Assembly (NCBI GenBank): GCA_026002815.1
Contig: BPGB01000005.1
Span: 69,960-105,625 of the forward strand
From: Candidatus Woesearchaeota archaeon
Lineage (GTDB): Archaea; Nanobdellota; Nanobdellia; Woesearchaeales; UBA9642
Length of the DNA stretch: 35,666 bases
Reading direction: 5' to 3'
Shown piece by piece: positions 26,096-35,297 of the stretch. The translations under genes and the position numbers were made by a program. The notes beneath the pieces were generated by a model, which did no database searches, was not told where the DNA came from, and worked only from the letters and a program-made list of their open reading frames with translations. Position 1 is the first letter of the stretch; each line of letters starts with the position of its first letter.

Positions 26096-28486
26096 TTACT
26101 CTAGTCTAGGACGTAATAAGTAATCTTTACCCTTCTGATATTCATCCAATGAGGGATAATTTTCAAGCATTAACCAATTTCTAGGTATAGGTTGTTCTAA
26201 AACATAAAATATTATCTTATTTTTTTGACCATAAACGTCTCTCTCTGTTAATGTGAAATTAAACTTTGCTCCACCATTTGCAAATGTTGTGAAATTTTGC
26301 TCTGGCAACTCTACTCTTATGGTGTTTGTACACCATTTTCCAAGTATTTTTATCCCACCACATTCTTTTCTTATCTCTTTAGGTATAGTTATATTTCCAT
26401 TATATATTATAAATGCGTTCACCTCATATGTCCCGGGTACGAATCCCACTTTATCTATCGAAACAATCGAAATATTTGTAGCATTCGATATTCCGGATAA
26501 AAGTTCATCTCTTGTTTTTTTATCTATTTTTCCTTCATCATATAATTTTTTTATTTGATTTTTTTGTTCTTCACCAAGATTTACATTATTACCTCTGCCT
26601 GTTATTGTTATTAATCCAACTTGCGGAATATCCATATCATAAGGAGTAGTCTTAACTCTACTTATAGACATTAAAACTGTTTGGTTTTCTGATAATCTCT
26701 CTGCTTGCTTATAGATTTCTCCTATTCCATTTATTCTTATTTTTTCTACATTTTCAGGTGTTCTTTTTAATACTTCAACTTCCTTCTCTATAATAGGCCA
26801 TAATTTTACTTCGAAAAATTGAGGATCAGATCCTTCAACATTATTGTATTCTATTGCTGAACTCATATATCCGGGTTTTTCATAGAATATTAATCCTCCT
26901 AATTGACAGAATGGAAACTTTTCAGCTATTTCTGCATAATTCCCTTTCATTTTTGTTTTCCCTATTAAATATTGATTTCCGCAAGAATAATAAACATATA
27001 CATCTTCAAGCGGTTCTTTAGTATGCGCATCTATCGTCCTTACAGTAATTGTTCTATTAACTTTTTGTATTTCAGAATCTAATCTTATTGAGCCTGTTCC
27101 ACCTAAATTATTAATACTCAAATTGCCTTTTACGGGAACATTTTTTCTTATATTGACTTCGAGTGCATAATCAAAAGTATATCCCTCACCATTAAAAGCA
27201 TCAGGATCTGTTATTCTTACGATTAACGGATAACTAATATCATATTTAAACTTATACTCTTTAATAAATAAACCAGCCATTCTCATTAATGGATATTCAG
27301 GTGTGTATTCATCAGGTCTTAATATTTCTGAACCCCCAAAATCTAAGTATATGTCAGAATATGGATAAATAAAATTTGTATATAAATCATATGTCTTATT
27401 ATTCAAATTATACTCCATACTGTTATATATTCCATCGGCATAAATAGAATAATCGCTCAAATCGGTACTCATTAATTGCCAATCGTTTATAGTGCCTATT
27501 ATCCTAATAAATGACATAAAAGGAAGAACATCATTAATTAATATGTCCTTTACTCTACTCCTCGTCCACATTAAAACATTAGTTGATAATTCAACTCTCG
27601 AAAGCGGTGGAAGCTTACTAGTATCCATTCCTGAATAAATAGTTACTAAATTCATTGTCTGTAACTCTAAGAAATTTGTATCTATTTCCTGCTGTGTTAT
27701 CTCTGTTGCTAATTCATATATTTCTTTCAATTTTACATTATGTCGGGCTATGAAATACGATATCTCTGTTTTATGACCAGAGGATAAGCTTCTTATTTCT
27801 AATGGATACCTTAATAAAAATTCAACATTATTTTCACGAACTATTACTGTCGTATCTACAGGACCTCTTTTTATATCGAATAAGTTTTCAAAAATAGTAA
27901 AATCCAAACATCTTTCTATATTTTCATTAATATACTCAGATAATTGTTTTTCTATACTATTAGCTCCTTTGCTGTTTATTACACATGCATCTTTTTCATC
28001 GCATAATGGAGGCCTAAAACTATCTAAACAACCGATTGTAGATGATGAACACTCCCTTAAATGATACCAATAGGGGAGTACTTGTGGTTCAAAAATTAAA
28101 GCATCAGAATTGTATGGTTGAAGAGATATTCTACCATTAAACTTTATGTAACCGCCATTTTGTCCTGCTTTTATTAAAGCTTCTTTTGATGTTTCCTCTA
28201 AACAATTTATGACATATGTTTGTATTGGTTTTACTTCATCTGTTACTTCTAAATTATCTACTGGCGGTTTTATTTTTAATGTTCCGCTTCTCAGATAAAC
28301 AATTAAAGATATAATAATGATTATTATTAATCCTATGGCTACAAATATTGTTATTTGAGATTTTTTGTTATTTATTTTCTTAACGTTATTTATTATTTTA
28401 TTATTATTAATTTTACTAATATTACTCTTATTATTATTAATTTTAATGTTGTTTGTTTTATTAGTGTGGTTTATTTTACTACTCAT
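26096..28486 (-). CDS. Pilin-like surface protein B, intact 796-residue form
   Basis: This is the intact paralogue of the split gene at 18840-21120. After an unusual 44-residue Asn/Lys/Ile-rich extension it has KKSQITIFVAIGLIIIIIIS, a pilin-like helix. The conserved Cys block VINCLEETSKEALIKAGQNG follows with GGYI, then PYWYHLREC, a Cys-rich loop, IEKQLSEYINENIERCLDF, and the YDISYPLIVRITDPDAF region. At about 480-570 comes a carboxypeptidase-regulatory-like beta domain (TVRTIDAHTKEPLEDVYVYY), then further beta strands, a Cys pair near the end (GGIKILGKWC) and a basic tail. It lies 91 bases after giant protein B in the same direction. Likely exported and anchored by its N-terminal helix. Confidence 0.88.
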   Translation of the reverse strand: MSSKINHTNKTNNIKINNNKSNISKINNNKIINNVKKINNKKSQITIFVAIGLIIIIIISLIVYLRSGTLKIKPPVDNLEVTDEVKPIQTYVINCLEETSKEALIKAGQNGGYIKFNGRISLQPYNSDALIFEPQVLPYWYHLRECSSSTIGCLDSFRPPLCDEKDACVINSKGANSIEKQLSEYINENIERCLDFTIFENLFDIKRGPVDTTVIVRENNVEFLLRYPLEIRSLSSGHKTEISYFIARHNVKLKEIYELATEITQQEIDTNFLELQTMNLVTIYSGMDTSKLPPLSRVELSTNVLMWTRSRVKDILINDVLPFMSFIRIIGTINDWQLMSTDLSDYSIYADGIYNSMEYNLNNKTYDLYTNFIYPYSDIYLDFGGSEILRPDEYTPEYPLMRMAGLFIKEYKFKYDISYPLIVRITDPDAFNGEGYTFDYALEVNIRKNVPVKGNLSINNLGGTGSIRLDSEIQKVNRTITVRTIDAHTKEPLEDVYVYYSCGNQYLIGKTKMKGNYAEIAEKFPFCQLGGLIFYEKPGYMSSAIEYNNVEGSDPQFFEVKLWPIIEKEVEVLKRTPENVEKIRINGIGEIYKQAERLSENQTVLMSISRVKTTPYDMDIPQVGLITITGRGNNVNLGEEQKNQIKKLYDEGKIDKKTRDELLSGISNATNISIVSIDKVGFVPGTYEVNAFIIYNGNITIPKEIRKECGGIKILGKWCTNTIRVELPEQNFTTFANGGAKFNFTLTERDVYGQKNKIIFYVLEQPIPRNWLMLENYPSLDEYQKGKDYLLRPRLE

Positions 28487-28577
28487 ATTTTATTTTACTA
28501 TCATGCCTGATTTTACTAGGATGATTTATTTTATTAAGTTCTTTGATAAATACCATATCCTTTCTTTCCATATATTC

Positions 28578-29000
28578 TTAACCTCCATTAAACGGTTTAC
28601 CGCTTCCTATATTACCAGAAGGATATCCGGGCACATTATTATCAATAATAGGTCTTCCAGTATTGAATACATTTTGTCTTATTGGTCTACAGAAATCTTT
28701 TGCCGAATCTCCTCTATCTGGAAAATTTCCTTTGAATGATACACATATTTGAGTATATTTCTTCTTAGATAATATTGCTACTGCGTTACTATCATAATTG
28801 TGTGCTGGCAATATTCTATCCCTCTCATACCACTTTGAACTTCCACTAGGTCCTTTTAAGACAATGTTGAAGGAAACATCAGAAACAACTGGTCCTACTA
28901 AATATGTTATAGTATATAAGTATGTGTTATTTTCATAATCTAAATATTCTGCACCATAAGAAAGAACTAATTTACAGCCTTTTCCTGGAGAATTATACAC
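28578..29000 (-). CDS. Giant protein B, C-terminal piece
   Basis: Last 140 residues of giant protein B: a beta domain with YTQICVSFKGNFPDRG and DFCRPI, a paired-Cys closing fold, then a Gly/Pro/Asn-rich tail with GYPSGNIGSGKPF. Giant protein A lacks this domain. The frame continues from the piece at 28993-29523 after removal of one base near 29001. Confidence 0.7.
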   Translation of the reverse strand: MYNSPGKGCKLVLSYGAEYLDYENNTYLYTITYLVGPVVSDVSFNIVLKGPSGSSKWYERDRILPAHNYDSNAVAILSKKKYTQICVSFKGNFPDRGDSAKDFCRPIRQNVFNTGRPIIDNNVPGYPSGNIGSGKPFNGG

Positions 29001-29523
29001 AACTATATACTGTTCCTTCTGGCTGTTCGCTTCCTATGAGCAATGGACCATTATCGGGGTTGCACAAATTGTTTTTCCATATTTCTGGATCAACTGCATT
29101 GGCAACTTTCGTTATATATTCAGCAGGACCGAACTTATCAACCCAATAATCTGCTGTTAAAAACTTTCTTAACCCCAGCTGATTCATGAAAATATTCACA
29201 AACACCATTGCTTTCTGCTTAAGCATATATATCCTATACTCCTTTTTTGCTTCAGAATATTGTTCAATCTTCTGTTTAAGTTCTTCAGAATCTTTCTTAT
29301 AATCTTCAAATCTTTTTAATAAATTTCCATTTTTAGCTAATTTAATGAACGCTCTTTGACGATCTGATAATTTTGTGTCATCAACATCTAAATGATGTTC
29401 TACAGGATATCCATCATTATCAAAGGTTAATATTTTTATGTCAAAGGATTTTTTATCGTTCTCTTTTTCATGATAATAAAGAACATTGTCTTTAAAATAA
29501 TAGAATTTATTATCTGAAGTCAA
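28993..29523 (-). CDS. Giant protein B, charged helical piece
   Basis: About 175 residues, open further upstream to about 29637 in the same frame (WGYEDVENNRKPSSN onward), so the TTG at 29523 is not a true start. It has a long charged helix (FEDYKKDSEELKQKIEQYSE) and a C-terminal part with DYWVDKFGPAEYITKVANAV and one Cys. Confidence 0.7.
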   Translation of the reverse strand: MTSDNKFYYFKDNVLYYHEKENDKKSFDIKILTFDNDGYPVEHHLDVDDTKLSDRQRAFIKLAKNGNLLKRFEDYKKDSEELKQKIEQYSEAKKEYRIYMLKQKAMVFVNIFMNQLGLRKFLTADYWVDKFGPAEYITKVANAVDPEIWKNNLCNPDNGPLLIGSEQPEGTVYSCV

Positions 29524-29629
29524 GGAAGGATCATCAACGATTTTAATATTATCGCTACCATATGGAAGAACCTTTAATAGTGATTCGTACTGTTTATTGC
29601 TACTTGGTTTTCTATTATTTTCAACATCT

Positions 29630-30829
29630 TCATAACCCCACCTTATCTTTTGTCCGATGTATAAAAGGATTTGACTGTATTTTTAAAAACATAGCCCTAG
29701 CTTCCTGTTTTGCAGAATCATATTTTGTTCTTGGATCCACTTGATTTATTTTATAAAACTTATCTTTTTCTTTTTTATCATCATTATTAACACCATCTTT
29801 TTCATTAAAATTATTAAAGTAAGAAGATATAATTAATTGTGAATTATCATTAAATTGTGCTGCCTCTAAAGGTATTTGAGGATAATTTTTTGAATATTTC
29901 TTATTATAATCTTGTACCTTGATATTCCATTCTTCAATATTTCGTTTTCTTATCTCTGGATTTTGCGAACCGTGTGCATTCACTATTAAATACGTATATT
30001 CTGATAATCCTCCAAATCTCCTGTAAACATCCATTTGTAATTTCTGTTCTTTTGTTGGAACATATTGTGGCACAGGTATTCCAAATAAACTATTGCTTGG
30101 ATAACAATCCGGCCCAACACATCCTGCTGTCTGACAAAAATCTCTTGATGAATCATAAGTAAATTCTTTTGACATACTTGTTTTTTTCTGACCTGAAATA
30201 TACTGATTTAATGCGTATGGAACATTACATAGGATTATTGCTGTATCGCTTTCTGAACTTTTACAAACATCGGAATCACTAAATAATTTTAGAACTTCAA
30301 CCAATCCTGTACCAAATGACATCCTAACTACGTCTGCCATATTTGAGAATAGGTTCTTCCCAATTCTAACATATGGAATCTCAAATACCTCCCCAACTAT
30401 TATAGAACATGTTTTTGATGCTTTCATCACATCACATTGGCTTACATCTAATCCAGAAGCACTATACACTTTTAAACATTCTAAGTATTCACAATCTACT
30501 TGCCTGTACTTATTAAGATTATAAACCACTCCTGGAATACATAATTTTAGAGCAGACATTACCATACTGTTCTTCAAATCTGAATTAGTCAATCCGTCAG
30601 TTAATTCTTCACCTAATCCTAAAGGTAATTTTTTTCCTATTTCTGTTATTGAATCAGCTAACGACTCATCTGGTTGTAATGGCTTATTCCATTCAAGTTC
30701 GCAACTCATAAAAGTGCATGCTTGACCTATTATGCCCATAAATGGCAATTCCTTACTTTTTTTATTATTAAAACCCAAATCGTCTTCTTCATCAGGATTA
30801 TAAAATAATTCCTGCAACTCCTTGCTCAT
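29630..30829 (-). CDS. Giant protein B, cysteine-motif piece
   Basis: About 400 residues, open upstream to about 30967 in frame (KLRGICNIKNTLDYAGLSG onward), which supplies the hydrophobic helices matching A. The piece holds LCIPGVVYNLNKYRQVDCEY followed by LECL and more cysteines, the counterpart of LCAPAVVYNLQKERQIRCKY in giant protein A. A hydrophobic stretch and a second Cys-rich loop (CQTAGCVGPDC) follow. Confidence 0.75.
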   Translation of the reverse strand: MSKELQELFYNPDEEDDLGFNNKKSKELPFMGIIGQACTFMSCELEWNKPLQPDESLADSITEIGKKLPLGLGEELTDGLTNSDLKNSMVMSALKLCIPGVVYNLNKYRQVDCEYLECLKVYSASGLDVSQCDVMKASKTCSIIVGEVFEIPYVRIGKNLFSNMADVVRMSFGTGLVEVLKLFSDSDVCKSSESDTAIILCNVPYALNQYISGQKKTSMSKEFTYDSSRDFCQTAGCVGPDCYPSNSLFGIPVPQYVPTKEQKLQMDVYRRFGGLSEYTYLIVNAHGSQNPEIRKRNIEEWNIKVQDYNKKYSKNYPQIPLEAAQFNDNSQLIISSYFNNFNEKDGVNNDDKKEKDKFYKINQVDPRTKYDSAKQEARAMFLKIQSNPFIHRTKDKVGL

Positions 30830-30947
30830 TTGAAAAATTGAACCACCGGATTCCTTTAATGGTGAACCAAGAACAGGCCCTAAAGAAAACCCTATAAGTT
30901 GGATAGTAACACCTGATAATCCTGCATAATCTAATGTATTTTTAATA

Positions 30948-32438
30948 TTACATATACCTCTGAGCTTTTGTCATAAATGAATCAAGATTTGCTATTAACA
31001 TTGAATAATCGCTTGTTGTTGATTTTTCAATATCTTTTATTTTTTTAACATATTCTTCTCCTGGGGCATCTAATTGACTGTTTCTTAATTGAAATGGAAT
31101 CTCAATAATCAATATTTGTGGTTTCTTATAAACATATTTACCTTCCCTTACATATGCTGATATGTTACATAAAACTCTGGTATCATCTTCAAAAATATTA
31201 TAATTTCCTGAGGATGTTGCAAAAGTAAAATCTATTCTATGATCATTACCTATGCCTTTATATTTATCAACAATTTTTATCTCTGAAAATAATAAGGAAG
31301 CAGCTACTATGTCCTGATTCTTTAATTTTATTACACAATCATCTACTGATAAATCTTGAGATAACAACTGAACATCAACTCCTTGCTTAACAGACACAGA
31401 ATAATAAGCATGAGCGTACACGGGTATTTTATTAAATTCAGCTAATTTAAGGACTGCCCTATTCAGTCTTGATGGAACTGTTTTAGTTAATGATGCCATT
31501 AAATTTGATGGTGTAAGATTATCAGACTTAAATCCTAATATTCTTACTTTTTCAGTTCTAGTAATGGTATTATTTACTAGATCGCTTACATTGATAATCA
31601 CATTCGCATCATAGTATCCTTCCCTTATTGGAGAAACCACCCATTTGCACATAAATAAATTTCCAGTAGAATTAGTGCATACTGCATTAATTGTTTCATT
31701 TTTTATTAGGTCAAAATATGCGTTCGCAATTACTCCCGAATCTAGTTCATTAACATCTACTTCAAGATTAATTGTCGCTCCTGTTATCAGAAGATTCTCA
31801 CCTAATTGATTATTTGAGCTCCAATTTACTCCTGTTATTTGTGGTATTGAATTATCGCATAACAACTTTCTGGAATATGATGGGAGTCTATTACCTGAAT
31901 CATCTTGACTGGTAGGGTTACTTGTCAATATACGTATCTCTAAAGGACCGTTACAGTTTATGTTTGCAAATCCTATACATTGGTTGCCAGTGCAATTAAC
32001 AACTCTCCCAGAAGTTTCTGCTATGCTAAAAAAAATTTGTTTCTTCTCAAAATTATCTTTTGATAGCTCAAATATTAACTTGTTTATTCCATTCTTAACA
32101 TAGCATATATCGTTATTACAATAATCAGTAAATATTTTCACGTTAGGTATTATGTTATCTATTGTAAAAGACTTCTCTAATTGTTCTGTAACTTTATTGC
32201 CTGATGAGTCTAATGCAGTTACATTTATTAATATAGAATTTTTATTTACATTTAATGATATCCCCCGTACTTTACAATCATAAAAGTTTATATTTTCAGA
32301 AATATTAATGCCACAAGAGGATAATGGAATAATAGTATTCTTATATACCTGTTTCAAAACCGGATTATTTGTTAATTGACTTAAATCGGCAACTAAGGAG
32401 GTTAAATTTCTCTCTTTTATTTTGAATTCAACAATCAC
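30948..32438 (-). CDS. Giant protein B, beta-repeat piece
   Basis: 496 residues from a GTG that is really internal; the frame is open back to about 32553. It contains four or so Ig-like beta repeats. VVADLSQLTNN and ILINVTALDSSGNKVTEQLE align with the VHGDLSSLNNN and INVTAYDTSNNLASKTLE regions of giant protein A. Confidence 0.75.
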   Translation of the reverse strand: MIVEFKIKERNLTSLVADLSQLTNNPVLKQVYKNTIIPLSSCGINISENINFYDCKVRGISLNVNKNSILINVTALDSSGNKVTEQLEKSFTIDNIIPNVKIFTDYCNNDICYVKNGINKLIFELSKDNFEKKQIFFSIAETSGRVVNCTGNQCIGFANINCNGPLEIRILTSNPTSQDDSGNRLPSYSRKLLCDNSIPQITGVNWSSNNQLGENLLITGATINLEVDVNELDSGVIANAYFDLIKNETINAVCTNSTGNLFMCKWVVSPIREGYYDANVIINVSDLVNNTITRTEKVRILGFKSDNLTPSNLMASLTKTVPSRLNRAVLKLAEFNKIPVYAHAYYSVSVKQGVDVQLLSQDLSVDDCVIKLKNQDIVAASLLFSEIKIVDKYKGIGNDHRIDFTFATSSGNYNIFEDDTRVLCNISAYVREGKYVYKKPQILIIEIPFQLRNSQLDAPGEEYVKKIKDIEKSTTSDYSMLIANLDSFMTKAQRYM

Positions 32439-32666
32439 GTCAAAATCCGTGTTTGGTGCGATAATATTAAGAGGTAAACCATTATTATATATTTCAATAG
32501 AGATTATTTCTGGCGCATCAACATCAAGAGTAATATTTTTTAGAAACTCTTTTTTTATTTTCCAGTTTATCAGTTACCTCAATATAGAATTCTCCTTCCC
32601 CTGATTCAATTACTGATAATGTTTTTAACACCTTTTTTTGAACATTCGGAATCATTAAAAGTTATG

Positions 32667-33182
32667 CTATCTATATTGCTGCCTTTCGCACCATACTTCT
32701 AACATTGACAATCCGGAACATAATTCATTTCCATTATAACCTTTATCAGCAACATCATAATTCAAGGTTACATTTCCATTACTATTATTTAATACGTACG
32801 TTATCTCTCCTATTGAATTATCAACGTTTATAGATGCGGTTACGCTTTCACCCTCTTGATTGATTATATTATAGGATACAACAGCTTCATTTCGTGTATC
32901 GCTCACAGCACAATAGTATTTCATGGACTCCTTTTGACAAGTCGGATTTACACCATTTATTGATACTATATCAGAAGTAGAAGATATATTAAATGATACG
33001 GTATCTGTTATTTTCCTAAAGTTTTTTACTTGATTGGAGCCTTCAACATGTGAAACATAAAGTGAGGCATAAGCAGGTAAAACTAGCGATATAAATATAA
33101 AAAGCACTAAAATAATCTTTAACATAAAAAAATATGAACCATTTAGTTTTGAACAGATTAACTTTGATGTTCTTAAATTCAC
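32667..33182 (-). CDS. Giant protein B, N-terminal piece with signal peptide
   Basis: The GTG start at 33182 gives a short basic leader, or the internal Met at residue 20 could start. Either way a signal peptide follows (MLKIILVLFIFISLV, cut near AYAS). The first beta domain then shows NFRKITDTVSFNIS and NGNELCSGLS, matching GWRKADDITIFYVN and GNNLCSGID in giant protein A. The last 10 residues (after SMLE) are out of frame. Confidence 0.75.
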   Translation of the reverse strand: MNLRTSKLICSKLNGSYFFMLKIILVLFIFISLVLPAYASLYVSHVEGSNQVKNFRKITDTVSFNISSTSDIVSINGVNPTCQKESMKYYCAVSDTRNEAVVSYNIINQEGESVTASINVDNSIGEITYVLNNSNGNVTLNYDVADKGYNGNELCSGLSMLEVWCERQQYR

Positions 33183-33559
33183 ACCACACCCACTCCTAAT
33201 ATTAATTTAAATTAAAATATACTAAAATACAATGAAACATCATATAAACAATAAAACACCATATAATAAAATAAACACACTAAAATAAACCATAATAATT
33301 ATACTCATTTTTGAATACATATATAGTATAAAATTCAGAATACATATTTATAAATATTTCTGTTTAGAATTAATAAATTTTCAAAGATTAATTAAAAATT
33401 AAAAATAAATTAAAAGACTAAAAAGAATATAACAAAATTAAAAGCAATATAAATTAAAAAAAAGACATAAGAAAAAGAGAATACAAAAAACTAATTACAG
33501 GAAAATTTATCTGAAGAAAAAAATATAGATACATAAAAAAGTATCTGATTAGATTATCT
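33183..33559. other. AT-rich spacer between metG and cassette B
   Basis: I see no gene and no GC-rich RNA. It should contain the promoter of cassette B; AATATTTATAAATATG-type sequence near 33340-33360 is a possible TATA region but is far from the GTG. Confidence 0.35.
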
Positions 33560-33690
33560 AAGTCTAATTATTACATAATAAGTCTAATTATTATAAGTCT
33601 AATTATTATATAAGTATTATATAATTACTAATTATTATATAAGTTATTATATAAGTATTATATAAGTATTATATAATTATTATCTATTAT
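33560..33690. repeat. Tandem AT-rich repeat array past metG
   Basis: AAGTCTAATTATTA occurs three times (33560, 33580, 33595). It passes into a second family, TATATAAGTATTA and variants, repeated several times to 33690, touching the metG stop codon. The array lies 3' of metG on its own strand. It has no spacer-repeat regularity. Confidence 0.65.
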
Positions 33691-33959
33691 CTAATTACCC
33701 CGCTAGTAACTTTATCTATTTTTAAATTTCCATTTAATATCTTTACATCTTTTTCTTTAAAATAAACCTTTCCATCCCTTGCAATTAATGGAATATCAGA
33801 AAACTCCTTAATAGTTATTTTAGGAAGATTTTTTATCTTATTAACCTTTTCTTCATTTATTTCATCAATGTATGCATAACTTCCTATCTCGGCATCTGGA
33901 ATTAGTAAACCAACAACACCATTTTCCTCACACGCGAGAAGCATTCCATTACTCTCTAC
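33687..33959 (-). CDS. metG: Methionyl-tRNA synthetase, C-terminal end (frameshifted)
   Basis: After removal of one G from the run at 33959-33962, the frame VESNGMLLACEENGVVGLLIPD continues the tRNA-binding domain of the previous piece, matching the PAKL-R-x-ESxGM motif of that family. A tail of about 60 residues after the domain (KVNKIKNLPKITIKEF to GVIR) resembles no motif I know. As printed, the upstream frame stops at 33949, ten bases into this segment. Confidence 0.8.
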   Translation of the reverse strand, partial: VESNGMLLACEENGVVGLLIPDAEIGSYAYIDEINEEKVNKIKNLPKITIKEFSDIPLIARDGKVYFKEKDVKILNGNLKIDKVTSGVIR

Positions 33960-35268
33960 CCCTCTTAAGTTTTGCAGGTTGCAAATTTGTTACAACAAGT
34001 ACTTTTTTCCCCAACAGTTCTTCTTCTTTATAATAAGGCACTAAACCTGATACTATAACTCTTTGTTCATCACCCAAATCAATATGTTCTATATATAATT
34101 TCTCTGCTCTCGGATGTTTTTCCACTTTTGTAATTTTTGCAACACGTAATTGTAGTCTATCAAATGGAGAATCCATTCCTGCAATTTCAACTTTTTCTGA
34201 TTTTTCAAATACTATACGCTCTATTTTCTCAAATATTATTTTCGCTTCACCTATTTTATGATCTCGTAATCTCAAATCAATATTGTGTAATGATGGCCTC
34301 TCAATATTCAACTGTTTTGAGATATTATCAGAATAATCTGGAAGCAGTGGTTGTAATATTATAACTAAATCTTTAACTATATTAACCGCAGTATTTATTA
34401 CTTGTTGAGCTTTTTCCCTATCCGTTTTTATTAACTTCCAAGGTTCGTTTTCTTGAAAATATTTGTTTCCTAAAGCAGAAAGTCTTGATATTGATTGAGA
34501 TGCTTGTCTAAGCTCGTAATGTTCATAGAAATCTAATGTCTCATAAACAATTGCCTTGGCTTCAGATAATATTTTTTCATCAGTACCGATAGTTATTTTT
34601 GAATTAAAGTTTTTATTTGTAAATGATAAAACCCTATATATAAAATTTGCAATATTACCAATAAGTTCGTTGTTTATTCTTTCCCTAAGATCATCAAAAT
34701 CAAGATTCACATCTGACATGGTTCTTGAAAGATTTGATGCAACGTAATATCTAAAATATTCTGGCTTAACTAATTCTTTTAATTCTGCCGCACTAATGAA
34801 TGTTCCTCTTGATTTTGACATTTTTTCATTATTAACATTAAGGAATCCGTGAACTAGAATATTTTCTGGAAGCCTTATATCTGCACCCATTAAAACTGCG
34901 GGCCAGAATAGTAAATGAAAATAAACTATGTCTTTTCCAATTATGTGTATTATTCTTGCATCATTCCAATACTTTAATCCTTCTTCTATAGAGCCAAGAT
35001 TATGTGAGAGGCTGCTTATATATCCTATCGGTGCGTCTAACCAAACATAAAAATACTTATTTTCTTCTCCGGGAATTTTAAAACCAAAATAAGGACCGTC
35101 TCTAGATACACACCAATCATCAAGGCCTTTTTCTATCCATGATAAAACCTGGTTTCTTATTTCTGGTTGTAACTCTGTATTATTTGTTAACCAATCCCTT
35201 AATTTTTCTGAAAACTTGCTTAATTTAAAGAAATAATGATCGGAATTCTTTCTTATCGGCGCGTTTTT
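33949..35268 (-). CDS. metG: Methionyl-tRNA synthetase, catalytic and tRNA-binding part (frameshifted)
   Basis: The frame is open from about 35289 and has the MetRS landmarks: NAPIRKNSDHYFFKLS, WIEKGLDDWCVSRDGPYFGF, the YVWLDAPIGYISSL active-site stretch, IIGKDIVYFHLLFWPAVLM, and KMSKS in NNEKMSKSRGTF. The anticodon-binding helices (to about FDYEHYEL-type region) follow. A C-terminal EMAPII/OB tRNA-binding domain (FDRLQLRVAKITKVEKHP, LYIEHIDLG, RVIVSGLVPYY) is fused on, as in many archaeal and bacterial enzymes. MetRS charges tRNA-Met and should be essential. Confidence 0.9.
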   Translation of the reverse strand, partial: KNAPIRKNSDHYFFKLSKFSEKLRDWLTNNTELQPEIRNQVLSWIEKGLDDWCVSRDGPYFGFKIPGEENKYFYVWLDAPIGYISSLSHNLGSIEEGLKYWNDARIIHIIGKDIVYFHLLFWPAVLMGADIRLPENILVHGFLNVNNEKMSKSRGTFISAAELKELVKPEYFRYYVASNLSRTMSDVNLDFDDLRERINNELIGNIANFIYRVLSFTNKNFNSKITIGTDEKILSEAKAIVYETLDFYEHYELRQASQSISRLSALGNKYFQENEPWKLIKTDREKAQQVINTAVNIVKDLVIILQPLLPDYSDNISKQLNIERPSLHNIDLRLRDHKIGEAKIIFEKIERIVFEKSEKVEIAGMDSPFDRLQLRVAKITKVEKHPRAEKLYIEHIDLGDEQRVIVSGLVPYYKEEELLGKKVLVVTNLQPAKLKRGRE

Positions 35269-35297
35269 TGCATAATATACAATAAGGTTTTATCAAT

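Larger units (their letters stand above)
28578..33182 (-). pseudogene. Giant exported beta-repeat protein, cassette B: whole gene, six +1 frameshifts
   Basis: Read with one base removed at each of six sites, this locus gives one 1532-residue protein that aligns with giant protein A. The sites are near 32697, in 32633-32639, in 32550-32556, in 30966-30969, near 29641 and near 29001. The joined frames read through smoothly: for example CSGLSMLE joins YGAKGSNIDSITFNDSECSKK, then VLKTLSVIESGEGEFYIEVT, then KKEFLKNITLDVDAPEI, and later NPFIHRTKDK joins WGYEDVENNR. I saw no nonsense codon inside the reconstructed frame. The start is GTG at 33182, with GGGTG shortly upstream. Whether the cell has a broken gene or the sequence has errors cannot be told from here. 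Confidence 0.75.

Noticed and set aside
28487-28577. Small 30-codon open frame from ATATATGGAAAG between giant B and pilin-like B
   Set aside because: Too short, composition like the spacer, overlaps the next start and has no counterpart in cassette A.
28365-28739. Plus-strand open frame of 124 codons opposite the start of pilin-like B
   Set aside because: It is the complement of the AAT/AAA-rich extension, gives a Leu/Ile/Phe-rich translation, and has no ribosome binding site or homology.
18840-33182. Prophage tail or fibre region
   Set aside because: The large proteins have signal peptides and membrane helices, and there are no capsid, portal, terminase or tail genes.
33560-33690. CRISPR-like array
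   Set aside because: Units are short, touching and irregular, with no unique spacers and no cas genes nearby.
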